DNA of 64,000 bases from Ryuthela nishihirai (GCA_038380435.1 JAWZYU010000025.1:31782707-31846706), one strand, 5' to 3'; positions 21,796 through 32,847 are shown, counted from the stretch's first letter. The notes: generated by a model from the sequence alone, not told the origin. Program-made: numbers and translations.

Positions 21796-22450
21796 CTAAT
21801 AATAATACCGAATAATAGTAATAACAATACCGATGTTATTGAACATAATCTTGTGTTTCTTTTTGTCAATAATATCGTTTTTTAGCAAAATATCCAAAAT
21901 TTCGACAATTTCATTTACTACTTCTTTACTGGTGTTTCCAGTTCGTTCACTGGCAACCAAAATTAATAATTTTTCGCATATGTCGTCAAAACTCTTGTAT
22001 AGAACAGAACCAAACTGCTGACTTTCTATTACTGTGAGCATCATTTTAATCGCTTTTAAATATTTTCTAAGTGCCTCCTCAATGTGATTATCGATAATTC
22101 GATATTTCTCAGTAGTTCTACCAGAGTTCTTCCCGATTGCTTGTTAAATCATTTCTTTCAGCTCAGGAATGAATTTCTCGCCTGTAAGATATCACTCGGA
22201 AGTTTTAGTTTATATTGGTTTAATATTTCATCTTGCAAGTTGGAATCTGGATTATAAATGAACGTTTTTTCTGGCATCTCAGTGGGCTCTTCTGGTTCTA
22301 AAGTTTTCACTACATCTTGTATGTTTTTCATGGTTTCTTCACGCACAGTTTCCAGACCTTTTAACCGTTCGAACGCTGGCTTGTGAAATTCTTCGAGCGT
22401 TAACTTAACTCGTTCTCTCCCAAAATAGTGTCTTCAATTTTCTATTTTGT
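21796..22450 (-). pseudogene. Small Polinton-associated protein, function unknown
   Basis: Two open segments (22346-22158 and 22044-21796) are joined by readable sequence with stops; the upstream side reads ...RERVKLTLEEFHKPAFERLKG (about 22420-22360). The protein is highly charged, mostly helical in character (EEPTEMPEKT, KSFDDICEKLLILVASERTG) and has no motif I can name. It sits between the fibre-like gene and polB, in the same direction, so it probably belongs to the element. It may be a virion-associated or regulatory protein; that is a guess from position only. Confidence 0.5.
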
Positions 22451-22960
22451 AGTAGCTCGCGATTTCAAGATTTCATTTATAATACTGTGTAATTGCTTAA
22501 TACTTTTCAACTTTATTAATATACAATAAAGACATATACCCAGTGATGAAAGTCTGAAACAAGACCTCCAGGTACTTTTCTTCTTTCTTTTGGGTCTGGA
22601 TAGTGAGTAGCAAGTGAAACACTAATCTTGCTGCCCTTGTCAAATTTCTTGTTTACTGGAGTAACAGAAATAAAAAAAATCGCTGAAGTTGTGGTCTTAT
22701 TACTTCACTGAATTTTTGATCGTCCAAGTTGATATTATAATTTATACCAAAAGAGAGATTTGTTGTGCAGCAGATTACCTTGCTTATATATCCATTAGAA
22801 ATGCATAGATGGTAATTATCTTTGAAAAAGGTGGCGTTAGTAGGTCGGATTTTGTGTTTATCTGTATAATTGGATGAGACTGCAATATGTCTTTTTTCAC
22901 TTCTTTATCACCATAGGTAAGGCAAATTACAGTATTTTTATCAACGTTTAGTTTCGTAGC
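22451..22960 (-). pseudogene. C-terminal part of the fibre-like protein, decayed
   Basis: Readable minus-strand fragments include a segment near 22780-22680 (GINYNINLDDQKFSEV). Frames change several times. It continues from the repeat region upstream and could be a globular head following the repeats; homology is not recognisable. Confidence 0.35.
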
Positions 22961-23968
22961 AGCATCATTGTTTAGAATTGGGGTGTCAACATTCGTTTTC
23001 CATTTGCATCGCCATTCAAACTGCTCCCACTTGATGCGAAAAGTCCATTTTCATTTCTAAATAAGGCATTGGATGGTTTAGGATCTAACTTTGTCAAGAC
23101 ATCAACGTAACTTTTTGTTGTCGCATTTCTGTTGTGCCTCTTTTCCTTGAGGTTTCCTGTTCTCTTATTGTTCGCATTAAAGACATCCTCGCCAGTTAAT
23201 GCAACTTTTTCCAAATATCTCATAGTTACAGCAGCAGAATCTTATAGGTTATAGCAGCAGAATCAGACTCGGAATCGACAATATGAAGGATTTGTTTGTT
23301 TTCTGCATTGAAACTATACCCGTCGAATGTAATGCTTCGTGGAACGTAAAGCTCATCTTTATTTCTCACATTTTCTCACATTTTTCACATTTATTTCTTT
23401 CATCTTCATGTTTTCATTGGACTATTTTGAACAGTGGTCAAGTTGTCGATGTAGTGTTTCGTAGTGGCATTGGATGAATCGGTCGGTTCTGCAAGATTTT
23501 TAATGCGTTTGTTACTTGCATCGTAATTTTCATCGTCATTGCAAAGTGCTCTTTTTTTCCAAATATCGTTTTGTAACTACTCCAGAATCTGCATCCGGTT
23601 CAGTAACATTGATTATTTGTTTGTTTCGCGCATCGTAGCGATTGTTCCGAGAAATATAAAGAAGTATTATTAACGTATTGAATGGTAGCGGCATCTCCAT
23701 TTTCTATAGGTCTGCCTATATTCGATGTTCTTTTAGTATTTGCGTCATAATTTCCTGTGTGATTCAATGTTATAGACTCTTGCTGTAGATATTGTTTTGT
23801 CACAGAGTCCGAACCCTCTTCGGGATTGGCTACATTTCTCAATTTTTTATTACTCACGTCATAGTCCCCATCGTGTGTCAATTTAAAACCGACAACTGGA
23901 ATTCCCGCTGGTCCTCTTTCGGAACAGGTCTCAGAGCTGATGACGCCAAACTTTGTCAAGTAATTCAT
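22961..23968 (-). pseudogene. Fibre-like repeat protein of the Polinton relic
   Basis: Start ATG at 23968. At least six imperfect repeats of about 33-36 residues follow the pattern YDA.NKR..N...P....DA.TK.YL, for example GDYDVSNKKLRNVANP then DSVTKQYL near 23880-23780, and further units down to about 23100. Such N..G...ATK.YVD repeats are typical of trimeric virion fibres and tail-collar proteins, which bind host surfaces from outside the particle. Frame is lost between units 4 and 5, and a short duplication (CTGCTGCTATAACCTATAAG region) disrupts unit 5 near 23240. Assignment as a fibre is by repeat pattern and context. Confidence 0.6.
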
Positions 23969-24012
23969 TTTTATTTCCCAATGTTTTTCCTGTACTTGAG
24001 AGGCATGTGCTA

Positions 24013-24646
24013 TTAATAAGAAATCGTGTGGTTTTGAAACTGCATAAAAATATCTTTCCCGATTTCTTTTGCATAATCCATTTGAATCTGCAACATTTCT
24101 CTCTTGTTCAGCATATTAAAGAATATAAAATAATTACACTGTAGTCGAATGTCTTTTGGAGTCGAAAAATAACTCTGTGTCAGGTAAATCAATGATATGT
24201 TCTTTTTCCTTCCTCTGACGAATAATTCTTCATGTTCATTGAGTTTTTGATCATTTATGAGTTTTTGATCTCTTTCGGTTACGAAATCGTCGAAAACAAT
24301 TAAATTTTGCATGTCGGGATCCAGTTCGTTGACCTTGACGATATCTTCTTTACTGGAAGAGAAATTGCAACTGAGATTTTTTCGCCAGACGTTTTCTCCA
24401 AAATTTCGTGCAAATCGTCGAATATTTCTTGCATAAAAAAAACTGATATTTCGGCTTGGTTAAATCTTTGGCATATAAAAAGATTTTATTATAGTAGAAA
24501 TGTTTAAATATTAAGTTCAACAAAATATTCGTCTTCCCTGAGCCTGATGGACCACAGATTAAGAGTATAAAAGGCCAGCGAGGTGCTAATACGTTTCTGT
24601 TCAAGAAATTCTCATCTTCTTCAAAATCAAAATTTTGAATCTCCAT
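24013..24646 (-). pseudogene. FtsK/A32-type packaging ATPase, frameshifted
   Basis: Start ATG at 24646. Walker A GPSGSGKT at about 24553-24530; after a frameshift near 24350-24312 the second part gives Walker B LIVFDDF near 24300-24285 and, further on, RGRKKNISLIYLTQSYF, a sensor-like stretch usual in this family. Such ATPases pump DNA into the capsid. The two frames together cover about 210 residues, close to family size, so a single small indel and perhaps point changes inactivate it. It lies between the integrase remnant and the fibre-like gene. Confidence 0.85.
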
Positions 24647-25002
24647 TTGCCTTATTGAAAAAGATCATCTTCTTTGACCATAAATTAAATGTATTATCAT
24701 AACCAAACCCTTTAACATAATACTCTTTTTTATTATTCTTCACTCTAGTTTTCCGAATGATTTCAACTTCATAAATGTCATCTTGCTTTTCGTATTTCAC
24801 CATTTCTTGGGTGTAAAAACTACCAATGATAGGTTCTCCTTTCAGATCGTTGATCTTATAGGTTATGGGATCTGTATTCAAAACTTGAGCAATTTCAAAA
24901 ATCTCTTCTTTAAAATTCGGCAGATACCCTTTTCTAAATAGTGTCTTTTACTTGGCGATTCTCACTCTGTCGCCTATTTTAAATTTTGGTGTTGTAAAAT
25001 GA
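24627..25002 (-). pseudogene. Polinton-type integrase, C-terminal fragment
   Basis: Readable from FKIGDRVRIAK near 24975, through a stop (minus-strand TAA at 24950-24948), to TLFRKGYLPNFKEEIFEI, a PITYKINDLKG..I.GSFY block and a chromodomain-like end (EVEIIRKTRV...YYVKGFGYDNTFNLW, about 24775-24680). This order is that of the retrovirus-like integrase of Polintons, where the catalytic DDE core is N-terminal. The core is absent: the sequence stops at a SINE1 starting at 25003 and does not resume beyond it. It overlaps the ATPase start by 20 bp. Confidence 0.82.
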
Positions 25003-25388
25003 GGCGGGGGTGGCTCAGTCGGTAGCGCGCCAGGCTCGTAATCTGTAGTTCCCAGGTTCGAGTCCCAGCTAGGTCAGCGTTGAGATTTATTTCCGCAAAA
25101 TTCCCCGCCTTGCCCACGGTCAGTAGGGGACACCGATGGGCTTGGAAAGGCCACCGTCCGTCGAATGGGACGTTAAGCCGTGGCCCCGTGTGCGGGACAG
25201 CCATACCCTGTGCACGCTAAAGAACACGCTGGATGGCCTTGACGGGAGGTACCATCTGTCTCCCAACAGCTGTTCCAGTGGGTCCCCTCCCCCAACCTTC
25301 TCTGAGCCTTCGGGGTCCATGTGACCTGGCCATTTAGCCCATGGTGTGCAAAAAAGTGCCGCTCAGAGGTAAAACAACCCAAACAACA
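25003..25388 (+). mobile_element. SINE1 copy at the Polinton edge
   Basis: Full-length, close to consensus, head at GGCGGGGGTGGCTCAGTCGG and tail AACAACCCAAACAAC. No clear TSD, so the junction with the integrase may reflect a deletion. Confidence 0.92.
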
Positions 25389-26408
25389 ACTCAGGAATGA
25401 CAGGCAGAGTAGCGCGCTCAGAGGAGTGCCAGAGCTTATATACACCTATACACAGAAGCCTCGAACATTCTTTGGCAGAAAATTACAGATTTGCGACGTT
25501 ATTCGTATATTTTTAACTCACTGGTTCATTTTATCATCTGATCTAAATATTGGTCTCAATATGTTTGACGTCATCTTGATACCTCAAATTAAGTCGTGTG
25601 TTGTTTACTTCATAAACCAAGGTGTCGGGGCGAGTGGTGACGTCAGAGATGTCGGGTTGGCGGGACTTTCTGAGGGCAAATGGTAGATCAACTGATATCG
25701 AGAATACAAGATAGAGGACGACCAAAAAATAATTTAAAAAAAGGGAAAACAAGAAAAAAAATCAAAATTCAAATTTGGAAGTTGTAAAACCGATAACTAA
25801 AAAAAATTCAAAAAATTAAGTTTAACTTTAAAATAAAGTTTTGATGCTAAAAGCATTCAAAACGGAGGAGTGAGATATTTTGAAAATTGTTTGATAAAAG
25901 GAAATGGAAATATCGGGTCTTAGTTAACTATGTACACAGCTGTGATATCACTCTCGTTCGTCTGTCTGTTGAGATCACTTTGGAATGTCCCTCCGGTTCG
26001 ATCGCAATACGCGAACAGGTGAAAGAGTCTTTCCTAAGATTTCTGTGATTCGAGCGAAAATACAGGGACTCACTACTCAGGCTACCCCCAATAAAATGGT
26101 TCAACTCCAGTCTTTAGTTAAATACAACAATTATTTATTGAACATATAAACATGACTGATGAACGAGGACATATGCTTAGTTACATGGCATTACATCACC
26201 AGATTACTAAGTCTATTCAGCTGTTTTCACAGAGCCCAATGACGTTGTTTCCAATCGGCATTTACGAGTCTTTCTCATTACGAGTTCATTACGAGTCACG
26301 TTACGAGTTATTTTCGAGTCTTACGAGCACTGAGGATGTCAAATCTTTTACGTCCTCAGTGCTCGTTCTTCGTCCTGCTCTCTCTTCTTCTATTGGTCGT
26401 TGCCAACA
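25389..26408. other. No gene; AT-rich with a small hairpin
   Basis: I looked for the missing integrase core on the minus strand and did not find it. A 14-bp inverted repeat (ACGAGCACTGAGGA at 26323-26336 with its complement at 26353-26366) lies near the right end. Confidence 0.45.
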
Positions 26409-26417
26409 CCTTCTCCG

Positions 26418-26809
26418 GGTTGGGCTGGGTTGTTTTACCTCTGAGCGGCACTTTTTTGCACACCATGGGCTAAATGGCCAGGTCACATGGACCCCGAAGG
26501 CTCAGAGAAGGTTGGGGGAGGGGACCCACTGGAACAGCTGTTGGGAGACAGATGGTAGCCTCCCGTCAAGGCCATCCAGCGTGTTCTTTAGCGTGCACAG
26601 GGTATGGCTGTCCCGCACACGGGGCCACGGATTAACGTCCCATCCGACGGACGGCGACCTTTCCAAGCCCACCGGTGTCCCCTACTGACCGTGGGCAGGG
26701 CGGGGAATTTTGCGGAGATAAATCTGAACGCTGACCCAGCTGGGACTCGAACCTGGGAACTACAGATTACGAGCCTGGCGCGCTACCGACTGAGCCACCC
26801 CGCCCCCTC
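26418..26809 (-). mobile_element. Full-length SINE1 copy with 9-bp TSD
   Basis: Flanked by CCTTCTCCG at 26409-26417 and 26810-26818. Near consensus. A long open frame running from upstream sequence through this SINE is fortuitous. Confidence 0.92.
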
Positions 26810-26818
26810 CCTTCTCCG

Positions 26819-28059
26819 AATTCGGACATGTGACAGGTCGCTGACCACCTGCCAGGTTCAAATGTCAAAGGACACTAAAGCTGGGTGGCCCTCCCCTCTC
26901 AACCGACCTGGTATATCGATTAGTATTCCAGCAAGTGCTACACTGCGTGGCGTTGCTGAAATTGAAGGCATCCCTATATTGCACTTGCCTCTTTTGTGAA
27001 ATAAAAAATAATATACGAAACAGAAAATATTTACAAAAGGCCTCTAGACAAGCTACTCTAGCCTGACAACCGAAATCGTGCCGAAAAATCCCTTATTGGA
27101 GGGATAAGTAGAGAAACCTCATCTTTATATGTACATACATCAGAGTCAGGAAAATTATTTCGTTTAAATGAAGCTTTTAGGAAAAGATAAACCTCGGAGA
27201 TCAAAGTTTGATTTGCAACTGCAGAAAGTGTGACCAAAATGTTTTCAAACGTAAAAGTTACTGTTTGGGAAAAAAAATTCTGAAAATGAAAAACTTAACT
27301 AAAAATTTTAAATGAAAAATGGTTTGATAAAAATAAAAAATTTTAAAGTGTAAAATTAAAAAGAAATATGTAGTATAAATTCTTAAAAGGAACAAAATTA
27401 AATCGTAATGAAAATTTTTTAAAACTAAGAGTTAATTGTAAAAAATGGAAAACATAAAATCGAAGAAAAAAAAATTGCAAATAAAATTTTTAAAAATCCC
27501 GAAAATATCTCAGTGTTAAAAATATGAAGTGAAAAAATAAAAATAGAAGTTATTGTTTGGAAAAAAATTGAACCCAAAATAAAATGAGTAAAAGCGGAAA
27601 TAAATTCAAAAAACTTAAAGCTAAAATTATTTTTTTAAAGGTACAAAAATAAAAATTATACCAGTCATTGTTTGAAAAACAAAAATTCCAAATAAAAATA
27701 TTAGAATTTTAAATATTTTTTTAAGGACGAAAAAAATTTACAGTTGTTATAATTGAAAACAGAAATTTTTAAAAATGTCGAAATTAAAAACTGAAATATA
27801 ATTTTTAAACACACAAAAATGTTTAATGTTGAAAATAACTTCAAATATAAAAAAATTTAATCGAAAAATTAATAATTAAAAAAAAAATCTAAATTTTTTT
27901 CTAAAATTGTGTTAAAAATATTTTTGCACAGGACTGTGAACCTAAAAATGGAACAGTGCGTTGTAATTCAGACCGAAGTTTAAATGCATACATAATCCGT
28001 AGAAAGTCAAAGCGTTTTAATTCCGTTTTTGAAGAATGTTCTGTTTTCAATAGACTAGT
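26819..28059. other. AT-rich low-complexity stretch
   Basis: From about 27240 to 27910 the sequence is dominated by A-runs with recurring AAAAATTT and TTGAAAA words, possibly a decayed tandem array. No coding signal. Confidence 0.45.
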
Positions 28060-28230
28060 CCCGTGGCCGAGTGGTTAACGCGCTTGGCTACTGATCTAAG
28101 GGGCCTGGGTTTGATTCCCGAATAAGGCATGGACGTTTGTATTGTTTTTCTGCTGAGGTCCCGTCATCCTCTCAGGCCTACTGTGGCGTATAAACTGACA
28201 GACTCCTATCAGACCTCTGTGGCAAGCCGC
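28060..28230 (+). mobile_element. SINE2 copy, 3' truncated
   Basis: Head GTCCCGTGGCCGAGTGGTTA and body to CCTCTGTGGCAAGCCG, then it passes into unrelated DNA without the ATTT tail. Confidence 0.85.
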
Positions 28231-29201
28231 AGCATTGCGGCTGAATCATGGACTATGTCCCTGAGAGCTACTGCCCTCAGGAACAAACACTCTAGTTCCG
28301 ATGCGCGCCCGTCGATTATACTGTTTTATCTAACCATTCTTATCGTAAAGCTATTTTATTCAAGAGAAATTCGCATAGGTTAAATTCTTCAAACAACTTT
28401 TTGCCTAATACATTATTTTCGTGCAGCTAGTGAGTGCAATCTCACTGCCCTTTACCACTGTCGAGTTTTGTGTGAAAGGGATGTTTTCTAATAGTAATTT
28501 AATTAGTCTTTACATCTGAATGACACGTATATAATCAAACTCATAGGCTTAGCGATGAAACTTGACATATTGGTTAGGGCTACTATTACAGCAGGGAAAA
28601 TGTTATGTGATAGCTCTAAATGAGGGAGTGGTCAGTAGTGACTTCAGGCTTAGTAGGACTTGTGTGAGAAGGCGTGCAAAAGTTAAGAGTATCTTTCTTC
28701 TCTATCGTAAATGAAAAAAACATAATGATCGATTAGTAATAAATATTCGTAAGACAGATGCTGTTCCGATGAATAGATCAAACCTTTTGAAATAAATATT
28801 GAAGTAATTTCTAAGTGATCTGTTTATGTGAAGGAGAGGCAACATTTATGCAGAATCTAACAAACCTTCTTCATTAGTAAATGCGAGACAGTCGGCCAGT
28901 AAGTAATTTAGTGAGTGATAATTCCGTTTTCGAAATCAGTAAGTGTTTAAGTGAGTGAGTCAGTAAGAGAGTGAGTCAGTAAGAAAGTAAGTCAGTAAGC
29001 GTGTGAGTAAATAAGTCAGTAAGTATGTGTGTAAGTCAGTAAAAGTGTGAGTAAATAATTTTAGGTTTGAACTTGATTTCAACAAAATCGACGAAAATCT
29101 GTCTCAGCAGGTCTGTCAGTAGATTCAGTAAATCTATTTTTATATTTTTTTTTTCCTATTTCGAGTGTTAATAATTCTTAAAACTTTCTTTACTTAGCCT
29201 T
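28231..29201. repeat. Unassigned; GTAAGTCA-type simple repeat
   Basis: No gene. 28885-29060 is a degenerate array of GTAAGTCA/GTGAGTCA/GTGTGAGT words. Confidence 0.55.
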
Positions 29202-29410
29202 CCCATGGCCGAGTGGTTAGCACGCTTGGCTACCGATCTAAAGGACCTGGGTTCGAGCCCCGGGTAAGGGATGGATGTATGTGTCGTTTTTCTGCTGAGG
29301 TCCTGCCATCCTCTCAGACCTTTACTCTGGCATATAAACTGACAGGCTCCTGTCAGACCTATGTGGCAAGCAGCTGCTTGAGGGGGTATTTATTTTTTTA
29401 TTTTATTCTT
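29202..29410 (+). mobile_element. Full-length SINE2 copy
   Basis: CCCATGGCCGAGTGGTTAGC head, B box GGGTTCGAGCC, tail TATTTATTTTTTTATTTTAT. Confidence 0.9.
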
Positions 29411-29503
29411 CAGTTAAAAAATTTAAACGAAGCATTTATTTTTTGGTTGCGCTATAATACAGTACACACACATGCAAAAACTGGAAAAGGATCCCTCTCT
29501 TGG

Positions 29504-29845
29504 ATTGGGTTGTTTTACCTCTGAGCGGCACTTTTTTGCACACCATGGGCTAAATGGTCAGGTCGCAAGGACCCCGAAGGCTCAGAGAAGGTTGGGAGAG
29601 GGGACCCACTGGAACAGCTGTTGGGAGACAGATGGTAGCCTCCCGTCAAGGCCATCCAGCAAGTTCTTTAACGTGCACAGGGTATGGCTCTCCCGCACAC
29701 GGGGCCACGGCTTAACGTCCCATCCGACGGACGGCGGCCTTTCCAAGCCCATCGGTGTCCCCTACTGACCGTGGAAAAGGCGGGGAAATTTTGCGGAGAT
29801 AAATCTCAACGCTGACCCAGCTGGGACTCGAACCTGGGAACTACA
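29504..29845 (-). mobile_element. 5'-truncated SINE1 with 11-bp TSD
   Basis: Flanked by CCCTCTCTTGG at 29493-29503 and 29846-29856. It stops after the B box (AACCTGGGAACTACA), missing the first part of the tRNA-like head. The TSD directly abutting the truncation shows it happened at insertion. Confidence 0.94.
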
Positions 29846-29929
29846 CCCTCTCTTGGTGTTCTATGCCTACAATAATCTTAGGGGTACCTGAGGGCCTGGG
29901 CGACTCTCCAGGTGATGGTATATCGTTCA

Positions 29930-30317
29930 AAAAAGTATCCGAACACTATGGTTGGTTAAAAATAAAAAAAATAAATACCCCCTCAAGCAGCTGCTTGCCA
30001 CAGAGGTCTGACAGGAGCCTGTCAGTTTATATGCCATAGTAAAAGGTCTGAGAGGATCAGCAGAAAAACGACACATACATCAATGCCTTATAGGCTCGAA
30101 CCCAGGTCCCTTAGATCAGTAGCCAAGCGTGCTAACCACTCGGCCACGGGACGAAGAATTCAGAAAAAATATCTATCTATCTATAAAAAATTAGTGATCT
30201 GGCAACCTTCGAGCGAAGGTTGCCAGATCACTAATTTCTAAAAAAATCGTTGCCAAATATTTTTTCTGAATTCTGTAATCAACCACAGTGTTTGGATACT
30301 TTTTTGAGCGACTGTAC
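29930..30317. mobile_element. Palindromic foldback element split by SINE2
   Basis: The left arm begins near TCGTTCAAAAAAGTATCCGA, is interrupted at 29956, and resumes at AGAATTCAGAAAAAATATC (30155). The palindrome centre is near 30214; the right arm ends CTTTTTTGAGCGACTGTA at 30317. Confidence 0.88.
29956..30153 (-). mobile_element. SINE2 inserted in a foldback arm
   Basis: Reverse, full-length SINE2 from the A/T-rich tail to CGGCCACGGGACG, lying in the left arm of the palindrome, so it is younger than that element. Confidence 0.88.
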
Positions 30318-31079
30318 TTGAGGCCATAAAGTTGAGAATTACTTCTTTAGAATAACCTTCTGTTTTCATGCTGACTTTGTTGCACTTCTACCTGCGTAGT
30401 TGGCGTATCTTCATCTGCTTCAATCGTTCTATTAAATTCTTTTTAATAGAACGATTGAAGCACTTAATGAAACATATTAACACACTTCTTTAAATTACTA
30501 AAAGAAAAATCTGAGGATAACTAATTAATGAAATTTTTTCAACTGTAGCAATTATTATTAACGAGAATTATATTTTTAATCAATTATCAAACAGAAATTC
30601 TTTGTCTTCTAAAAGAATAAAAAAATCACGGTTATTTGCAAGATGCTATCAATGTCAGAGCATTAACTTAACTTAATGTAAGTTAATTTGCTTACATTAA
30701 CTTACTTTGCAGTTTAACTGATGACTCCTTCGACGAAGAAGCATCAAGAAAAATTAAGTTTTATTTTACAAATGAAACGTCTTTGGCAGAGGTGGAGGAA
30801 TCGGGCAATTGAGGCCAGTCTTGGCCTGAAATAGGAAGCAACACTCCACTTGCTATTAGTTTGAACTGTACTATGTTCAATTCCAAAAAAGCATTATCTA
30901 CAGATCTCAGATTATGACCGATCAAATAGCGTTATCTGATTCTTCGACTAAATCCATCCTGAACAATGATTGCTTCGTTGTGAAATTAAAAATGATTCCA
31001 TCGAAATCTTGTCTGACATTGTCATCCCAATTTTGATCGACTTCACTATTATTCAATGGCTTAGCGTAACTGAGAGCTA
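30318..31079. other. No confirmed gene; short hairpins
   Basis: A perfect hairpin with 21-bp arms and a 5-nt loop sits at 30416-30462 (arm TGCTTCAATCGTTCTATTAA...). A second imperfect one (AACTTAATGTAAGTTAATTT) lies near 30670-30710. See the doubtful ORF at 30922. Confidence 0.5.
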
Positions 31080-31116
31080 CGAAAACTATGAGACTGTACA
31101 GTGGACTAGAAAACAA
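30922..31116 (-). CDS. Doubtful 64-residue ORF with signal-peptide-like start
   Basis: The N-terminus MFSSPLYSLIVFVALSYA looks like a secretory signal with a possible cut after SYA, followed by a short acidic stretch (SEVDQNWDDNVRQDFDG). However its first codons are written by the adjacent 29-bp minisatellite unit read backwards, which explains the apparent hydrophobic start. No cysteine pattern, family match or splice context supports it. Most likely fortuitous. Confidence 0.12.
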   Translation of the reverse strand: MFSSPLYSLIVFVALSYAKPLNNSEVDQNWDDNVRQDFDGIIFNFTTKQSLFRMDLVEESDNAI

Positions 31117-31660
31117 TGAGACTGCGCAGTGGACTAGAGAAACAATGAGACTGTGTAGCTGGCTAGAGAAACAATGAGACTGTGTAGTTGGCTAGAGAAA
31201 CAATGAGACTGCACAGTTGACTAGAGAAACAATGTGCAGTTGACTAGAGAAACAATGTGCAGTTGACTAGAGAAACAATGAGACTGTGCAGTAGATAGAG
31301 AAACAATGAGACTGCGCAGTGGACTAGAGAAACAATGAGACTGTGTAGTTGGCTAGAGAAACAATGAGACTGTACAGTTGACTAGAGAAACAATGTGCAG
31401 TTGACTAGAGAAACAATGAGACTGTACAGTTGACTAGAGAAACAATGTGCAGTTGACTAGAGAAACAATGAGACTGTGCAGTAGACTAGAGAAACAATGA
31501 GACTGTGCAGTAGACTAGAAAAACAATGAGACTGTGCAGCTGACTAGAGAAACAATGATAGTGCAGTTGACTAGAGAAACAATGAGACTGTGCAGCTGAC
31601 TAGAGAAACAATGAGACTGTGCAATTCACGACTAATGAAATTATGAGACTGTGCACATTC
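31080..31660. repeat. About 29-bp minisatellite
   Basis: Units of the form GAGACTGTGCAGTTGACTAG plus AGAAACAAT, roughly 20 copies, with shorter units lacking GAGACT interspersed. Decayed units continue to about 32270. Confidence 0.9.
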
Positions 31661-31694
31661 ACGGCTGATGAAATTATGGATATGCCTTTGGTTT

Positions 31695-31880
31695 CTCTTG
31701 GCTACTGATATAAGGGACCTGGGTTCAAGCCCCGGATAAGGCATGGGTGTATGTGTTGTTTTTCTGCTGAGGTCCCGCCATCCTCACAGACCTTCTACTA
31801 TGGCATATAAACTGACAGGCTCCTGTCAGACCTCTGTGGCAAGCAGTTGCTTGAGGGGGTATTTATTTATTTTTTATTTA
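31695..31880 (+). mobile_element. SINE2 inserted in the minisatellite
   Basis: The head is partly lost (starts near CTTGGCTACTGATATAAGGG); body and ATTT tail are intact. Minisatellite-like units lie on both sides. Confidence 0.87.
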
Positions 31881-32280
31881 TGCATTTGGTGGCTAGGAAA
31901 ACTATCATTGCAGCTGACAACTAGTGAAGCCATAAGTCTGTGTAGTTGATGATTAAGGGAATTAACTATGAGATAGCACAGTTGACTAAGGAAAATATGA
32001 GAGTGTACAATTGACTACTATGGGAACTATGACACAATGCCATTGACGAATAGGGAAACTACGGTGCAGTTGACGACTAAGGAAACTCTGAGATTGCGCA
32101 GTTGACAACTAAGAAAACTTTGTGATGTTAATACGCAGAGTATGGAATTATACAGTTCACAACTATGTAGACTTTGACTGTACAGTTGGCAACTACGGAA
32201 ACTATGAATCTGTGCAGTTGACGACTAGAGATCCTATGAGACTATGTAGCTGACGTTTAGAGAAACTATACTATTACTCT
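31881..32280. repeat. Decayed continuation of the 29-bp array
   Basis: Units such as GACTAAGGAAACTATGAGAC and ACAGTTGACAACTA continue with many substitutions, so this flank is older than the 31080-31660 core. Confidence 0.7.
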
Positions 32281-32379
32281 TGAATTTAAATTTTGATTAA
32301 AATCAGCTTAATCATTTTTGCTCGGGGAGAGTAGTGTTGGAGTCTACCCATCACTATCTGTCATATGACCAAATAAATC

Positions 32380-32541
32380 TGTCAGCGTTATCGCGCCCTC
32401 ACTATCTGTTAATGTTATTACGCTAAGCCCTCAGTATATGTTAATGTTTTCATGCTAAGCCCTTACTGTCTGTTAACGTTATCATGCGAAATCCTCACTA
32501 TCTGTTAAAGCAATCACACTAAGCCCTTATTATCTGTGGCG
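32380..32541. repeat. 32-bp tandem repeat
   Basis: About five units beginning CCCTCACTATCTGTTAATGT and ending CTAAG at 32-bp spacing from 32396. Confidence 0.85.
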
Positions 32542-32847
32542 TTAATGGCGACTAGGGAAACAATGGGAGAATATGAAATCTTTCAATTTGGTCTTCTTAC
32601 TCTTCTCAGACGATAACTACCTGTCAGTGTCAGTCATCTTTCAATTACCTGTCAATCAACGAATTAAATAAGTAAACGTCCTTGAATCAACCAATGATTT
32701 GTGAGAACTATCCAAACTTCAACTGCGCAATCTCATAGTGTCCCAGTTTTCGTCCCCACTAGTCATTAACAATATAATTATTTTCATTTGGTCATAACCT
32801 TGATGCGAGCGATATGGACAAGCACGTTTATAACTTGTAAAAAAAGT
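32542..32847. other. No recognisable feature
   Basis: AT-rich spacer between the 32-bp repeat and a SINE1. Confidence 0.4.

Larger units (their letters stand above)
17867..25002 (-). mobile_element. Decayed, incomplete Polinton/adintovirus-like element
   Basis: Five coding remnants lie in the same direction: integrase C-terminus, FtsK/A32-type ATPase, fibre-like repeat protein, a small unknown protein and DNA polymerase B. This gene set defines Polintons/Mavericks and the related adintoviruses, large self-synthesising elements with a virus-like gene complement. Major and minor capsid proteins and the protease, normally present, are not visible. Stops and frameshifts interrupt most genes and two SINE1 copies have landed in or at the edge of it (21364-21756, 25003-25388). 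The right side is cut inside the integrase and no terminal inverted repeats were found. It is a dead relic. Confidence 0.85.

Noticed and set aside
25389..26400. Missing integrase core beyond the SINE1
   Set aside because: Minus-strand frames here show no DDE integrase blocks, so the core is absent rather than hidden.
26152..26688. 178-codon plus-strand ORF
   Set aside because: Its C-terminal half is the antisense frame of a TSD-flanked SINE1; the N-terminal half is unique and featureless.
30922..31116. Secreted peptide or toxin precursor
   Set aside because: The signal-like start is generated by the adjacent minisatellite, there is no cysteine framework and no family match.
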